DNA of 64,000 nt from NCBI GenBank assembly GCA_963814985.1, contig CAWFFV010000057.1, positions 467,854-531,853 of the forward strand. The letters run 5' to 3'. Source of the DNA: CAWFFV01 sp963814985 (GTDB taxonomy: Bacteria; Chloroflexota; Ktedonobacteria; Ktedonobacterales; Ktedonobacteraceae). The first letter of the stretch is position 1; each line of letters begins with the position of its first letter. Of the stretch, positions 18,238-28,649 are shown piece by piece. Under the pieces are notes generated by a model that saw nothing but the letters and a program-made list of their open reading frames with translations, was not told the DNA's origin and searched no databases. A program made the translations under genes and the position numbers.

Positions 18238-18405
18238 CTGTTTGAAAGCGAAGTAGACTCTCCAGAGAGCAAAGAATGCCATGTACCGTACGAGCAAGGT
18301 CATCTTAGTACATAGCATTCTGCTGCTATTGCCTCAGATTCTCAAATGTTACGCGTGATTAAGAGAATATAATCATTGAATCTTCTGACGGTGTTGTGAC
18401 CATGC

Positions 18406-18594
18406 CTATGCGATCTGATCTGAGAGTTTACCCGTATTTACCAACCAACGGATAAATTCGAGACGACGGTGATCAGCGGCGGCCTGACGTCTCTCTTTCT
18501 CGTTGTAGTCGATACGGAGTTTACTTAACTGAATGACTTCATTCTCTGCAAATCCACCCTTACGTAAGATGTCGCGATCTTCCTTGCGGTCCAT
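18406..18594 (-). CDS. Small charged hypothetical protein
   Basis: 62 residues, rich in Arg, Lys and Glu, mostly helical in character (EKERRQAAADHRRLEFIRWL). Not recognised. The ribosome site AAGGAGG five bases before the ATG is nearly ideal, which is the main reason to accept it. It lies 29 bp downstream of the single-domain response regulator and may share its transcript. Confidence 0.6.
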   Translation of the reverse strand: MDRKEDRDILRKGGFAENEVIQLSKLRIDYNEKERRQAAADHRRLEFIRWLVNTGKLSDQIA

Positions 18595-18623
18595 ATGAAC
18601 CTCCTTCTTGGGGCTGATAACAA

Positions 18624-19130
18624 CTACTGAGGGGCGATCATTAACATGCGTTTTACACGCTTGAGAAGTGTCTGAATGGGATATGGTTTGGGTAAATGGT
18701 CCAATGTGAGTCTGGTTTCACCGTTGCTACGTATCTGTTTTCGCGCGGCAGTAGTTGAACTCGTTGTGAGGATTACTGGTATGCCAGTGGAGGCTCGCAA
18801 GGTCTGCAAGACATCCCAGCCATGGACATTGCCATTGAGTTCAAGATCGAGCACTACAAGATCGGGGATAAAGTGATGGAGAGTTGCGATAGCTAATTCT
18901 CCACTATTTACGGTAACAACGATATAACCGTGAACTGTTAAAAAATCAGCTTCTAGAGCAGCAAGCGTGGGGTCGTCTTCGACCACCAAAATGCGCTGAA
19001 AGGTATGCAGCCCTTCAAGCTGTTTGTCTTGCGGAAGAACAGATATGTGGAAACCATGTATCGCTGTTCCGCTCAACAAACCCATGGTACCGCTGACCAA
19101 CATTCTATTAGTCGCATCATTATCTTGCAT
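18624..19130 (-). CDS. Single-domain response regulator receiver protein
   Basis: A 168-residue protein. An N-terminal stretch of about 45 residues is followed by a CheY-like receiver: acidic pair VVEDD, phospho-acceptor Asp in VVLDLEL, Thr/Ser switch in VILTTSS and Lys in LPKPYP. There is no DNA-binding output domain, so it likely acts by protein contacts or phosphotransfer. I chose ATG 19130 because AGGA lies before it; 19184 is an alternative. It is downstream of the histidine kinase/response regulator pair. Confidence 0.85.
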   Translation of the reverse strand: MQDNDATNRMLVSGTMGLLSGTAIHGFHISVLPQDKQLEGLHTFQRILVVEDDPTLAALEADFLTVHGYIVVTVNSGELAIATLHHFIPDLVVLDLELNGNVHGWDVLQTLRASTGIPVILTTSSTTAARKQIRSNGETRLTLDHLPKPYPIQTLLKRVKRMLMIAPQ

Positions 19131-19292
19131 AACATCCTGCTTCCGCAAGGATATACTTTTATCTCTATCTGTAGCATACCTCATAAGAAGTGATAATCTC
19201 GTGAATATGGCCTCTTCCTTGTGAAGATTGTGTGAATTTTCTCAATATTTTTCAATACCTGTTTTCAGTTCTTTTGCGGATAAGAAAAAGAG

Positions 19293-20045
19293 TTATAGCT
19301 CTTCAGGATCTGGTGGAGGAACAAAGTAGCCTACACCTAATTCATTGTGTAAAAAACGTGGTTGTGACGGATCAGGTTCGAGTTTGCGGCGCAGATGACG
19401 TATAAAGGTGCGCAGATAGGTATTTTCGCCGCTGTAATCTGGTCCCCACACACGCTGTAACAAGTCTTTATGCGTCAGGACTTTTCCAGCGTTGTGGGTG
19501 AGTTCGCGGAGCAGGTCATACTCTGTTGGCGTAAGGTGAACCTCCTGGCCCCCTGAACGTACGATACGATGGGCAAAATCGACCAGGAGGCCATGCTCAC
19601 CTCCGCAGCAATAAGTAGGACGTTGCCCATCGCTACCTGTGGTGCTACTACGCAAGCGGGCAGCCTCATCGGCCCGGCGTAGCGCAACACGGATACGAGC
19701 TAATAATTCATTAATACTAAACGGTTTGGTGAGATAATCATCGGCACCAAGGTCAAGGGCTTTAATTTTTACTGGTTCTTCGTCGTGGGCAGAAAGTATA
19801 ATGACAGGTGCTCCACTCCATTCACGCAGGCGACGTAAAAATGTTAACCCATCTAATGTGGGCAGGGTGAGATCCAACAAAACGAGTTGTGGCTGAAAAA
19901 TCGCTGCCAGATCGATAGCCTGTGCACCATCACGTACGGCCTGGACATGAAATCCGCGAGCCTTCAACTGTGCGAGCAAAAATGTACGCATCTGTGGATC
20001 ATCTTCAACACAAAGGATACGGACCTTTTTATCTGTAGTGGACAT
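19293..20045 (-). CDS. OmpR/KdpE-type response regulator
   Basis: A 250-residue regulator. The receiver domain (1-125) has CVEDD, VLLDLTLP with the phospho-Asp, VIILSAHDEE and the Lys of YLTKPF. The C-terminal winged helix (about 150-245) has LTPTEYDLLRELTHNAGKVL and the terminal GVGYFV hairpin. It lies 57 bp downstream of the large histidine kinase and should be its cognate partner. The GGAGG site is rather far (12 bp) from the ATG. Confidence 0.93.
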   Translation of the reverse strand: MSTTDKKVRILCVEDDPQMRTFLLAQLKARGFHVQAVRDGAQAIDLAAIFQPQLVLLDLTLPTLDGLTFLRRLREWSGAPVIILSAHDEEPVKIKALDLGADDYLTKPFSINELLARIRVALRRADEAARLRSSTTGSDGQRPTYCCGGEHGLLVDFAHRIVRSGGQEVHLTPTEYDLLRELTHNAGKVLTHKDLLQRVWGPDYSGENTYLRTFIRHLRRKLEPDPSQPRFLHNELGVGYFVPPPDPEEL

Positions 20046-20102
20046 TGTGTTTGCTTTCCTCCAGTAGTGTCTTTTGTTTGATTGTATTCTTTCTTTGTGC
20101 CT

Positions 20103-22922
20103 CTACCTGCCCCGCTTTCCGACAAAGACCGGAAGTGTAAACGCAAAGATTGCTCCCTGACCAGGACTACTCTTTAATGTAAGTGTGCCACCGTGAGCTT
20201 CGATAATACCTCGACTGATATACAGACCCAATCCTGTTGCTGGACTCCAACGCGCAGTGCCACGTCGTCTCTCCATTGCTGGTTGTCCTGGACGATCCAC
20301 CGCTGGTCGGCTCATCGCGGCAAATGTGCTAAAGCGTGTGAAAAGTTCTTGCTGTTGTTCGGGAGACATCCCTGGTCCCCGGTCAATGACGCGCAGGGTT
20401 ACGCCTGTTGGCTGTTGATCATTTGCCTCGAAGACAGGTTCGACATCCAGAGAGACCGTATCTCCCTCGGGTGCATAGCGAAAGGCATTACTCAACAGAT
20501 TAGTAAGGACGCTCATAATCAGTTCATAGTCGGCCATCACGGCAGGTAATTGCGGTGGCAATCTAATCTGCAAAAATCGCTTTGAAGAGGTAATTAATGC
20601 TTCCAGGCGATCTTGCAGGTCCTCCATCATCTCTGGCAAAAGGATTGGTTCAAGCTCAAGGCGTAAAGCGCCTGCCTCGACGCGAGAGGCATCCAGGAAG
20701 TGGTTGACCATTCCCACAAGTCGTTCTACTTGTTCATCTGCGGTCTGTAAAAAATCGTACTGTTCATCACTTGACCACTGCAAGTCCTTAGCAAGCAGTG
20801 CACTCAAGTGTGCGCGAATATTTGCCAGCGGTGTTTTGAGTTCGTGCGTCATTGTTGTGAAAAAATCTTCTCGTGCATGTTCCAGCGCCTTGATGTTAGT
20901 GATCTCATGTAAGACAACAATTGCACTTGAGATTGTTCCGTCGGTCGTACGTAACGGCGCTGCATTGACAAGGAGATGGATTGTTTGTCCATTTTTCATT
21001 GTCGTATGCAATTCTGCTTCGCTTGCAACTCCTTCGATGAGTGCTTGATAAAGGGGACTTTCTTCATATGGTACTGGAGAACCAGGTGTCCTGTAGACGC
21101 TGATCATACGGAAGAGTGTGGTAGCGTTTTTGCCGACAAGACCCTTAGCGGCTTCGTCAGAGTTGTCGAGTGGCTCCAGTGGGAGTCCCATTTTTTGTAA
21201 AAGCTGTGCGGCACGGAAATTGATGAGTACGATCGAGCTATCTTCTGCCGAAATCAAAATCACCCCTGAGGGCAAGCGTTCCAGGAGCAGTTCCATACGT
21301 GCGCTGGCTAATTCCTGTGCAGCCTTTGCCTCTTGTAAGGCTTTGTTACGTTGGGCTAGCTCTGCTGTGCGAGCTACCACTTCGGCTTCGATGTGTTCCC
21401 GTGCAGCGGCTTCTTCGGTTACATCATGATAGATGATAATGAAGGCAAAAATATCACCGAGGTCATCTCGAATAGGGGTGTATGAGCAACTTAATGTGTA
21501 GAAGTACCCATCGGCTCCTACTACCTTTATCTCATCAGTTTGTCTCTTCAGAGCACGACGTTCAAGTTCGTGTATGAGATCAGGCGTGTTTCCCAGATCT
21601 ATCTGGAATCTGGCGGTACTGCGGGCAATGGCTTGGACAACCGACATGCCAAGTACTTCTTCATTCCACCCAAATAGCTTACGAGCAGCATGATTAGCGC
21701 TTGCCACACGCCAGCGGGGATCATAGATCACAACACTGTCAGGTATGGCTTGCATCACATTTTCCCTCTGGTGGGCATTACGGCGTGCCACTCGTGCCCA
21801 TTGATCAATGCTGCGAAAGAGACGGGCATTCTGGATTGCTAGCCCGGCTTGAAGTGAGAACTGTTCTAATAACTCGACCTCTTCGGCTGGAAAGCCTCGT
21901 GCGCGGATATGATAGACCTCAATACATCCCAGTACGGTACTGCTATGTGACCTGACATCTTTTTTCTGACCGACCGTCTGGTAATTACTTTTGTTATCAG
22001 TAGGAGCTGGCTCGAAGATGGGAACGCTGAGAGCTGAACCGGGACGATAAGGGAGACCCGCTTCGTCAAGATAGGGAAACTCCATATCGGGCACCTTGCT
22101 TGTATCCGTAATGATCATCGTGGAGCCTTCTTGCACAACAAGACCTGAGAGAGTATGTTCATCAATTGGTGGATGCCAGTCATATGAGCGGGGATGTACA
22201 CCTTTTTGTGCGGCAACGGTGACGGTACGAGGGATGTCAGATGTATTACGTTTTGGTTCCTCGGTGGCTGAGATACGCGTTTCCCCTGAGTGATCGATTA
22301 AGAGGATTGCACAGCGTTTTGATCCCACCATATCTTGCAAGGCTTGTAGGATGCGGTCGAGTACTTGTGGCAATGCAGATGCACCTGCGATAGCTGAGGA
22401 GATATGGTGGATGGCCTTTAAATGCAGGCGTGAGCGAACAGTATCAGTGACATCTTCAATGGTAATGAGAAGTGGGGGAGCCGTGATCTGTGTATCCTGT
22501 TCCCTTTTGTCTGTCTCTGGCAATGTAAGAATAGGTGAACGTTCAATGGAGACTCGCCAATAGGTGCGCCCTCTGGTTTCAAGAAAACCTTCATAAGGAA
22601 CTTCTTCATATTGTAAGCGCTGTCCTGTTAAGACCACATGTTGCAAGAGCGGGACTGCCACCATGTAGACAGCTGTGGGTATCACTTCATCAATACAATG
22701 TCCTCTTACATCTTGATGATTCCATGGCTCATCAAAGAGTGCATGCAGATACGGATTGACGTAATGAATGCGCAAATTAACGGAGTCGAGGATAGCAACG
22801 CCAACCGAGACATATCCGAGGATATACTCAAGTTGTCCAGCTTGTCCTGGCTTCGTACATCTACTTTTTCTAGATACCCCTGGGGTATGCTTGATTATCT
22901 TCTTTTTACTAGTATCTGTCAT
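20103..22922 (-). CDS. Multi-PAS/GAF sensor histidine kinase
   Basis: A 939-residue soluble sensor kinase with no membrane helix. Order of domains: PAS (about 30-165), GAF (about 170-370, ending AGLAIQNARLF), PAS (about 385-510), a coiled coil, another PAS (about 540-680), HisKA with the H-box FTTMTHELKTPLANIR (about 695), and an HATPase with the N-box NLLSNAFRYAPEG, DRGPGM and GLGLYISRGIIEAHGG. A 30-residue insertion lies between the G1 and G2 boxes. The sensed signal is probably cytosolic, perhaps redox or a small molecule. It is followed by its response regulator gene. Confidence 0.93.
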   Translation of the reverse strand: MTDTSKKKIIKHTPGVSRKSRCTKPGQAGQLEYILGYVSVGVAILDSVNLRIHYVNPYLHALFDEPWNHQDVRGHCIDEVIPTAVYMVAVPLLQHVVLTGQRLQYEEVPYEGFLETRGRTYWRVSIERSPILTLPETDKREQDTQITAPPLLITIEDVTDTVRSRLHLKAIHHISSAIAGASALPQVLDRILQALQDMVGSKRCAILLIDHSGETRISATEEPKRNTSDIPRTVTVAAQKGVHPRSYDWHPPIDEHTLSGLVVQEGSTMIITDTSKVPDMEFPYLDEAGLPYRPGSALSVPIFEPAPTDNKSNYQTVGQKKDVRSHSSTVLGCIEVYHIRARGFPAEEVELLEQFSLQAGLAIQNARLFRSIDQWARVARRNAHQRENVMQAIPDSVVIYDPRWRVASANHAARKLFGWNEEVLGMSVVQAIARSTARFQIDLGNTPDLIHELERRALKRQTDEIKVVGADGYFYTLSCSYTPIRDDLGDIFAFIIIYHDVTEEAAAREHIEAEVVARTAELAQRNKALQEAKAAQELASARMELLLERLPSGVILISAEDSSIVLINFRAAQLLQKMGLPLEPLDNSDEAAKGLVGKNATTLFRMISVYRTPGSPVPYEESPLYQALIEGVASEAELHTTMKNGQTIHLLVNAAPLRTTDGTISSAIVVLHEITNIKALEHAREDFFTTMTHELKTPLANIRAHLSALLAKDLQWSSDEQYDFLQTADEQVERLVGMVNHFLDASRVEAGALRLELEPILLPEMMEDLQDRLEALITSSKRFLQIRLPPQLPAVMADYELIMSVLTNLLSNAFRYAPEGDTVSLDVEPVFEANDQQPTGVTLRVIDRGPGMSPEQQQELFTRFSTFAAMSRPAVDRPGQPAMERRRGTARWSPATGLGLYISRGIIEAHGGTLTLKSSPGQGAIFAFTLPVFVGKRGR

Positions 22923-23095
22923 AGTGGTGCAGTGTCAAACTTCTTGTAAAGGAACTAGATTCTCTACTCATATTATAGCGTTTTTTTGTAAGGATGTCTC
23001 CTTGTCGCAAGATGTTTGTCAGCGAAGAGTGATTCTGTTATCATTGCAGCATAAAATATGGTGTTTAGTTGGCTGAAAATGGGGGATTATAGTTT

Positions 23096-24452
23096 ATGGA
23101 TCTGCGTGGAAAGCGTGTCTTAGTGATGGGATTGGGCTTGCAAGGCTCTGGTATGGCAGCGGCACGATATGCAGCTCAACAGGGGGCGATTGTGCGTGTG
23201 ACGGATATGAAGTCACCAACAGTGTTGGCTCCTAGCGTACAGGCGCTGGCAGGCCTGCCAATCGAGTTTATATTGGGTGAGCATCGCGAAGAAGATTTTC
23301 TTTGGGCTGATGTGGTAATTCGTAATCCTGGTGTTCCACGTTCTTCGCCTTATCTGTTGCTTGCCCAGGAACATGGCGCGCGTATTGAGATGGAGATAGC
23401 GATTTTCTTTCTTGTCTGTCCGGGACGTATCATCGGCGTAACGGGTACACGTGGTAAAACCACAGATCTCAAGTCTCATTTATGAAATACTCCATGCCAG
23501 TGGTGCGCAGACCATTTTAGGAGGCAATGTAGCAGGTGTTGAGACCCTTTCACTTTTACCACAAATCACAGCAGAGACATTAGTGGTATTGGAACTCTCA
23601 AGCTGGCAACTCGAAGGATTGGCACCCCATGAGATGAGTCCATCCGTAGCTGTGATGACGAATGTCTATCCCGATCACCTTGATACGTATCGTGATATGA
23701 AGGACTATGCTGAGGCAAAAGCTAACATATTTCGTCATCAGTCCTCTGCCGGTATAGCTCTCTTTAACTATGATAATTCCTGGACACGTCGCTTTGGAGA
23801 GCAAGCAGCAGGCAAAACATGGTTTACCAGTATCCAACGTGGAGGAAGTTTTGCACGAGGTTCCACTCAACTTGATCCTTTCATTTTTACCAGGACGCCG
23901 CTGGTGGGAAAACATAATCTGGAAAATATTTTGCAGGCAACGACAGTGGCACGCTTGCTAGGGGTGTCGGATGAAATTATTGATGCTACTGTGCGCCGCT
24001 TCCGTGGGATTGCACATCGACTGGAAGAGGTGTGTGTGGTCAATGGTGTGCGCTATATCAACGATAGTACGAGTACGACACCAGTAGCAGGACGTGTAGC
24101 TCTAGAAGCATTTGAAGGGTCAATCGTGCTGGTTGCGGGTGGCAATACCAAGCATCTTCCGTTAGAACAATGGCCGGCAATAATTATTGAGCGTTGTCGA
24201 GACGTGATTCTACTGGCGGGAAATGGGACAGACGAGTTGATCATCGCCCTTCGCGAGGAAGTACAGAAGCAGGGCGCGAGTGATCCTGTACGAGGCGTCT
24301 TTGACAATTTTACGCAGGCTATGGATGCTGGTGTTGCTTTGACTCGTCCTGGGGATGTCTTGCTCTTCTCTCCAGGTTTCACCAGTTTTGGTATGTTCCT
24401 TAACGAATTTCATCGTGGAGATCAGTTTGTCGAGTATGTTCACGGCTTGTAG
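23096..24452 (+). pseudogene. murD: UDP-N-acetylmuramoylalanine-D-glutamate ligase, frameshifted in the P-loop region
   Basis: Two frames join into a 451-residue MurD. The first frame covers the N-terminal Rossmann domain to GVTGTRGKTT, the Mur-ligase ATP-binding loop. The second continues SSLIYEILHASG, LELSSWQLEG, TNVYPDHLD, KHNLENI and YINDSTSTTP, the standard central and C-terminal motifs. One surplus base at about 23460-23468 breaks the frame just after the P-loop. murD is essential for peptidoglycan synthesis, adding D-Glu in the cytosol, so either a second copy exists or the indel is a sequencing error. The latter is more likely. Confidence 0.88.
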
Positions 24453-24771
24453 GTGAAGCATGTGATCCGATCCATAGAAGTTTTTTTGCTTATACATAAG
24501 TAAAAGCTTTAGTATTGATGCTGACGTCTTTCACTGATACCGCAAAACACCAGATTGGTGTGCTTTGAATTGTCTGGTTAAGCGGCTCCACAGGCCGTAT
24601 AAGTATATATAACTTAGTGCTTTAATTAGTTGCACTCGACTCCCAAGTTTGGTAGACTGACAGTAGCCAGGGGCGGGGCGCGTTAGGGTATACTTTGATA
24701 GAGTAGGTGCGCCGTCAATAGTAGTTTATAACATGGCCATAACAGAGCAGCCCCAAAGGAGAAATATTTTT
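24453..24771. other. Upstream region of pckA
   Basis: 319 bp. A TATACT element at about 24689-24694 could be the -10 box of pckA; no good -35 is visible. AAAGGAG at about 24755 is the ribosome site of pckA. Confidence 0.45.
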
Positions 24772-26355
24772 ATGAAGATGATGGTGAGCAGGAAGGCTCT
24801 GGAAGATTACGGATTGGTAAATTTGGGAAATATCAACTGGAATCTTTCTCCAACCGTCCTGGTTGAACAGGCATTGGCACGTAAAGAAGGTATTTTAGCC
24901 TCCAATGGAGCTTTAACAGCGACTACAGGAACGCACACGGGGCGCTCCCCCAAAGATAAATTCATCGTGTCCAGTGAGGAATCAGCGGCAAAAATCTGGT
25001 GGGGCGAAAACAACCATCCGATGACACGTGAAACCTATGAAGTAGTGCGCAGAAGTCTGGCCGATTACTTACAGGGACGTGATGTCTACGTACTGGATGC
25101 CGCAGCTGGTGCCGATCCACGGTACCGCATGCCTATCCAGGTGATTACTGAGTTAGCCTGGCATAACTTGTTTGCACAACAACTCTTTTTGCGAGCAAAA
25201 GCGAGTGATGAATTCAGTGAGCGTCCTGGTTTTACCATTCTCTGCGTACCGCATTTCCGTACCAATCCGCGCATCCATGGCACCCGCTCTGAAGCCGCAA
25301 TCATTCTCGATTTTGAAGAGCGCCTTGTTTTGATTGCAGGCACCGAATATGCGGGTGAGATGAAGAAATCAATTTTCACTGCTCTCAACTTTATTTTACC
25401 TGCTGAAGGTGTCTTACCAATGCACTGTTCGGCAAATATTGGTCAAGAGGGGGATGTCGCTCTCTTCTTTGGTCTCTCCGGAACAGGCAAAACCAGCCTT
25501 TCGGCAGATCCCAGCCGTCATCTGATTGGTGACGATGAGCATGGCTGGGGCGAGAATGGCGTCTTCAACTTCGAGGGTGGCTGTTATGCAAAGTGTATTC
25601 ATCTCTCGCAGAAATACGAGCCACAAATCTGGAACGCCGTTCGCTTTGGTGCTGTCTGTGAGAACGTCGTGCTTGATGCGGAAACGCGAGTACCAGATTA
25701 CGATGACGACTCGCTGACGGAGAATACTCGTGTGGCCTATCCCGTCGATTTCATTGATAATGTAGTTGAGTCGGGCATAGGTGGTCACCCACAGGCGGTT
25801 ATCTTCCTGTCAGCGGACTCGTTTGGTGTGTTGCCTCCCATCTCCAAACTGACCACGCAACAGGCGATGTACTATTTCCTGTCAGGCTATACCAGCAAAC
25901 TGGCGGGTACCGAAGCCGGCGTCACGACACCACAGGCAACATTTAGCTCCTGTTTCGGGGCGGCCTTCTTACCGTTGCGTCCTGGTGAATATGCTAACCT
26001 GCTTCGTGAGCGTATCGAGAAGCACAACGTACGTTGCTATCTCATTAACACAGGTTGGACGGGTGGTCCTTATGGAGTTGGCAGCCGTATCAATATCAAC
26101 TACACACGTGCTATGGTGAGTGCAGCGATTAGTGGAGAACTCGATGATGTTGAAACAGTGACGGATCAGATCTTTGGCTTCCATGTTCCCACAAGCTGTC
26201 CACTGGTGCCCAGCTCGGTTCTCATCCCTCGTGAGACCTGGGATGATAAAGAGGCCTATGACCGACAGGCGAAGAATTTAGCCGAGCGCTTCAAAAAGAA
26301 TTTTACCCAGTTCACCTTGCCTACCGACGAGGTACGTAACGCAGGCCCGAAGTAA
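24772..26355 (+). CDS. pckA: ATP-dependent phosphoenolpyruvate carboxykinase
   Basis: A 527-residue cytosolic enzyme converting oxaloacetate and ATP to PEP, CO2 and ADP, the entry to gluconeogenesis. Motifs: GRSPKDKFIV near the N-terminus, PEPCK-specific MHCSANIG, kinase-1a loop GLSGTGKTSLS, kinase-2 LIGDDEHGW and FSSCFGAAFLPL. Length is normal for the ATP-type family. I chose the ATG at 24772 because AAAGGAG lies upstream; the ATG at 24733 would put that site inside the gene. Confidence 0.96.
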   Translation: MKMMVSRKALEDYGLVNLGNINWNLSPTVLVEQALARKEGILASNGALTATTGTHTGRSPKDKFIVSSEESAAKIWWGENNHPMTRETYEVVRRSLADYLQGRDVYVLDAAAGADPRYRMPIQVITELAWHNLFAQQLFLRAKASDEFSERPGFTILCVPHFRTNPRIHGTRSEAAIILDFEERLVLIAGTEYAGEMKKSIFTALNFILPAEGVLPMHCSANIGQEGDVALFFGLSGTGKTSLSADPSRHLIGDDEHGWGENGVFNFEGGCYAKCIHLSQKYEPQIWNAVRFGAVCENVVLDAETRVPDYDDDSLTENTRVAYPVDFIDNVVESGIGGHPQAVIFLSADSFGVLPPISKLTTQQAMYYFLSGYTSKLAGTEAGVTTPQATFSSCFGAAFLPLRPGEYANLLRERIEKHNVRCYLINTGWTGGPYGVGSRININYTRAMVSAAISGELDDVETVTDQIFGFHVPTSCPLVPSSVLIPRETWDDKEAYDRQAKNLAERFKKNFTQFTLPTDEVRNAGPK

Positions 26356-26370
26356 TGTTGTGAAGTTGAA

Positions 26371-26431
26371 AAGAGGTCATTGGTCATTTCCCTTCTTTTG
26401 GAGAGGAAAAGATCGATGGCCTCTTTTTTTT
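26371..26431 (+). terminator. Rho-independent terminator of pckA
   Basis: AAGAGGTCAT and ATGGCCTCTT pair with one G-U, followed directly by eight T residues. Classic intrinsic terminator 16 bp after the pckA stop. Confidence 0.85.
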
Positions 26432-26556
26432 GTTGGGGAAAAAGTAGAAAGCAAGACTGTTGATTTTTCAACCGTTTTTGACTATACTAGTAAGGGTAGG
26501 ATTTTCCCATCCTGTAAGCGGAGATGGGTATCCAGAACGGGATTTTGGTGAATGTC

Positions 26557-27033
26557 ATGAGTATGGTTGGTAATGATACTAGCGTAGAGCATGAAATATA
26601 CCTGATGCTCAAGAAGACATTTATCCTATTGGATGATTGTGAGCGCCAGTTCTTCGCTGAATACGGATTGAGTACGCGTCAGTTCTGGGTGCTACGACAT
26701 CTTAGCGAGCGGCAAAAGTGTTCGATGGTAGATTTGAGTCGCGTTTTGTTCACAGATAAGAGCAATGTAACTGGTATTGTTGACCGTCTGGAACACCTCA
26801 ACCTTGTTACGCGAACACCCAACTCTTATGATCGTCGAGTGATTCTTGTCGCACTCACACCAGAAGGTCATTGTCTACGTAATGCGGTGAAAGAAGAGCA
26901 TGATTTGCGCATTTGTGATCTCATGAGTGTAGCGAATGGCACAAATTTGCAATCCTTACTAGATTATTTGTATGCGATCAGCCGTAATATCGAGACGCAC
27001 CTGGGGCATGTCAACAACACACAAGTTTCTTGA
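26557..27033 (+). CDS. MarR-family transcriptional regulator
   Basis: About 158 residues. The winged-helix region is clear: LSTRQFWVLRHLSERQKCSM, then DLSRVLFTDKSNVTGIVDRLE as recognition helix and the wing TRTPNSYDRRVILVALTPEG. MarR dimers repress nearby genes and release DNA on ligand binding. The start is uncertain: ATG at 26524, 26557 and 26563 are in frame and none has a strong ribosome site. It lies upstream of the sugar ABC operon in the same direction and might regulate it. Confidence 0.88.
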   Translation: MSMVGNDTSVEHEIYLMLKKTFILLDDCERQFFAEYGLSTRQFWVLRHLSERQKCSMVDLSRVLFTDKSNVTGIVDRLEHLNLVTRTPNSYDRRVILVALTPEGHCLRNAVKEEHDLRICDLMSVANGTNLQSLLDYLYAISRNIETHLGHVNNTQVS

Positions 27034-27264
27034 CATGTTTCCATGAGATCGCTAAGAGTGTGCAATGTGGCACAAGAGAGGAAAGAAGACGCCTCATGAA
27101 CACCTCGCATCTTCTCCAGGCATGTTTTCACAAATGAGAAACAGCATGCATACAATCATCCATTGCGGGTAGGCTCCGTTTTAGCATTGCTCGTCGATAC
27201 TCGTAAATATAGGATGAGGAACACATTAGTTTCCTTGTATTTTCCGATACTGGAGGATTTGGCC

Positions 27265-28539
27265 ATGTCATTCAAGCGTATCCTACGATACCTGTTGCCA
27301 CTCACCGTCCTGGGTACCATGCTTCTTGCCGCTTGTGGTGGCTCAGGTAGTACAACGCCATCTACAGGACCAGTCACATTGACGTACTGGTACACTGAGG
27401 GGACAGCAGAAACACCCGTCATCCTCACTTTGATTAAGCAGTTTGAGCAGCAGAATCCCAATATCAAGATCAATGCCCAACTCGTTCCTTTTGGAGATGC
27501 CCAGGCTAAATTTGCCACCACTGCCCAGGCTGGTAAAGCCCCAGACGTGTTACGTTCCGATGTTGGTTGGGCCACCCAATTTGCTTCGTTACGTTACCTG
27601 CTTCCCATTGACTCGATGGTTTCCCAGAGCGACCTGGCGGACTATCTGCCTTCAGCTCTCAACTATGACAAGTTCAACGGCAAGCTTTACGGGTTGCCCC
27701 AGGTAACCGATTTCCTGGCTCTGATGTATAACAAAGCGGTGTTCGCAAAGGCAGGAATTACCACTCCTCCAGCAACGGAGGCCGATTTGGAAGCCGATGC
27801 CGTCAAGATTGTTCAGGGTAAGGCGGCCAAATATGGTTTTGAGACTCCTGGGTCCTCTTACTTTGCCTTGCCTTTCCTCTGGTCATTTGGTGGTGGCATG
27901 ATTAACCCCGGTAACGACATTGTGGTCAACAACCAGGGGTCCGTTGCGGGTCTGAACTTCCTGCTTAAGCTGCAAAACCAGGATAAGGTGATGCCAGCCA
28001 AAGTGGACTTCAACAATGGATATAACAACATGGATGCCGATTTCAAGGATGGCACTACTGCTATGATCTTCCAGGGACCATGGCAAGCTTCTGATGTCCT
28101 GACAGGTTCGGCCTTTACCAGCAATGCCAGTAATCTGGGGATTGCCGGTATCCCGACTGGTCCCAGTGGAGCGACAGGTTCGCCAACTGGAGGGCAGACC
28201 TACGTCATTTATGCAGGCACCAAGTATCCTGACCAGGCTTACAAGTTCATCTCTTTCATGAGTTCGTCGGCCAGCCAGATCGAGATCGCCAAAGCCAACC
28301 ACACCTTACCCACACGTCAATCAGCCTATGCGGATGCAACCGTCAAAACAGACCCCATAGTTTCTGGCTACTATGCTGTGCGTAACGTTGCGGTCAATCG
28401 TCCAGTTATTCCACAAGGTGGACAGTTGTTTACCGATTTTGATCCCAATATCCAGGCTGCGCTGGTCGGCGCAAAGTCTCCCACTGATGCGCTGAATGCC
28501 GTTGCTAGTAAGTGGAAGACACTTCTGGCGACCCCATAG
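27265..28539 (+). CDS. Sugar ABC transporter substrate-binding lipoprotein
   Basis: A 424-residue extracellular solute-binding protein, family 1 (MalE-like). The lipobox LLAAC puts the lipidated Cys at residue 24. The mature part opens LTYWYTEGTAETPVI and has APDVLRSDVGW, TYVIYAGTKYPDQAYKFI and other segments typical of oligosaccharide-binding proteins. GGAGG is well placed before the ATG at 27265. First gene of a binding protein-permease-permease operon without an ATPase gene, so a shared MsiK/MalK-type ATPase encoded elsewhere is likely. Confidence 0.93.
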   Translation: MSFKRILRYLLPLTVLGTMLLAACGGSGSTTPSTGPVTLTYWYTEGTAETPVILTLIKQFEQQNPNIKINAQLVPFGDAQAKFATTAQAGKAPDVLRSDVGWATQFASLRYLLPIDSMVSQSDLADYLPSALNYDKFNGKLYGLPQVTDFLALMYNKAVFAKAGITTPPATEADLEADAVKIVQGKAAKYGFETPGSSYFALPFLWSFGGGMINPGNDIVVNNQGSVAGLNFLLKLQNQDKVMPAKVDFNNGYNNMDADFKDGTTAMIFQGPWQASDVLTGSAFTSNASNLGIAGIPTGPSGATGSPTGGQTYVIYAGTKYPDQAYKFISFMSSSASQIEIAKANHTLPTRQSAYADATVKTDPIVSGYYAVRNVAVNRPVIPQGGQLFTDFDPNIQAALVGAKSPTDALNAVASKWKTLLATP

Positions 28540-28563
28540 CACATCTGAATGCTTGCCCTTGGG

Positions 28564-28603
28564 AAGGGGCTGTGGCCAGAATTTATTCTGCCACAGTCCC
28601 TTT
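28564..28603 (+). terminator. Long hairpin between binding-protein and permease genes
   Basis: GGGGCTGTGGC and GCCACAGTCCC pair, with AGAAT/ATTCT pairing further inside. It lies 24 bp after the stop of the binding-protein gene and 47 bp before the permease gene. Such stem-loops commonly let the binding protein be made in excess over the permeases. Confidence 0.65.
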
Positions 28604-28649
28604 CTCTCTATCTATTAGTGTCTTTGATTGAAGTAGGAGGCAGCAACTC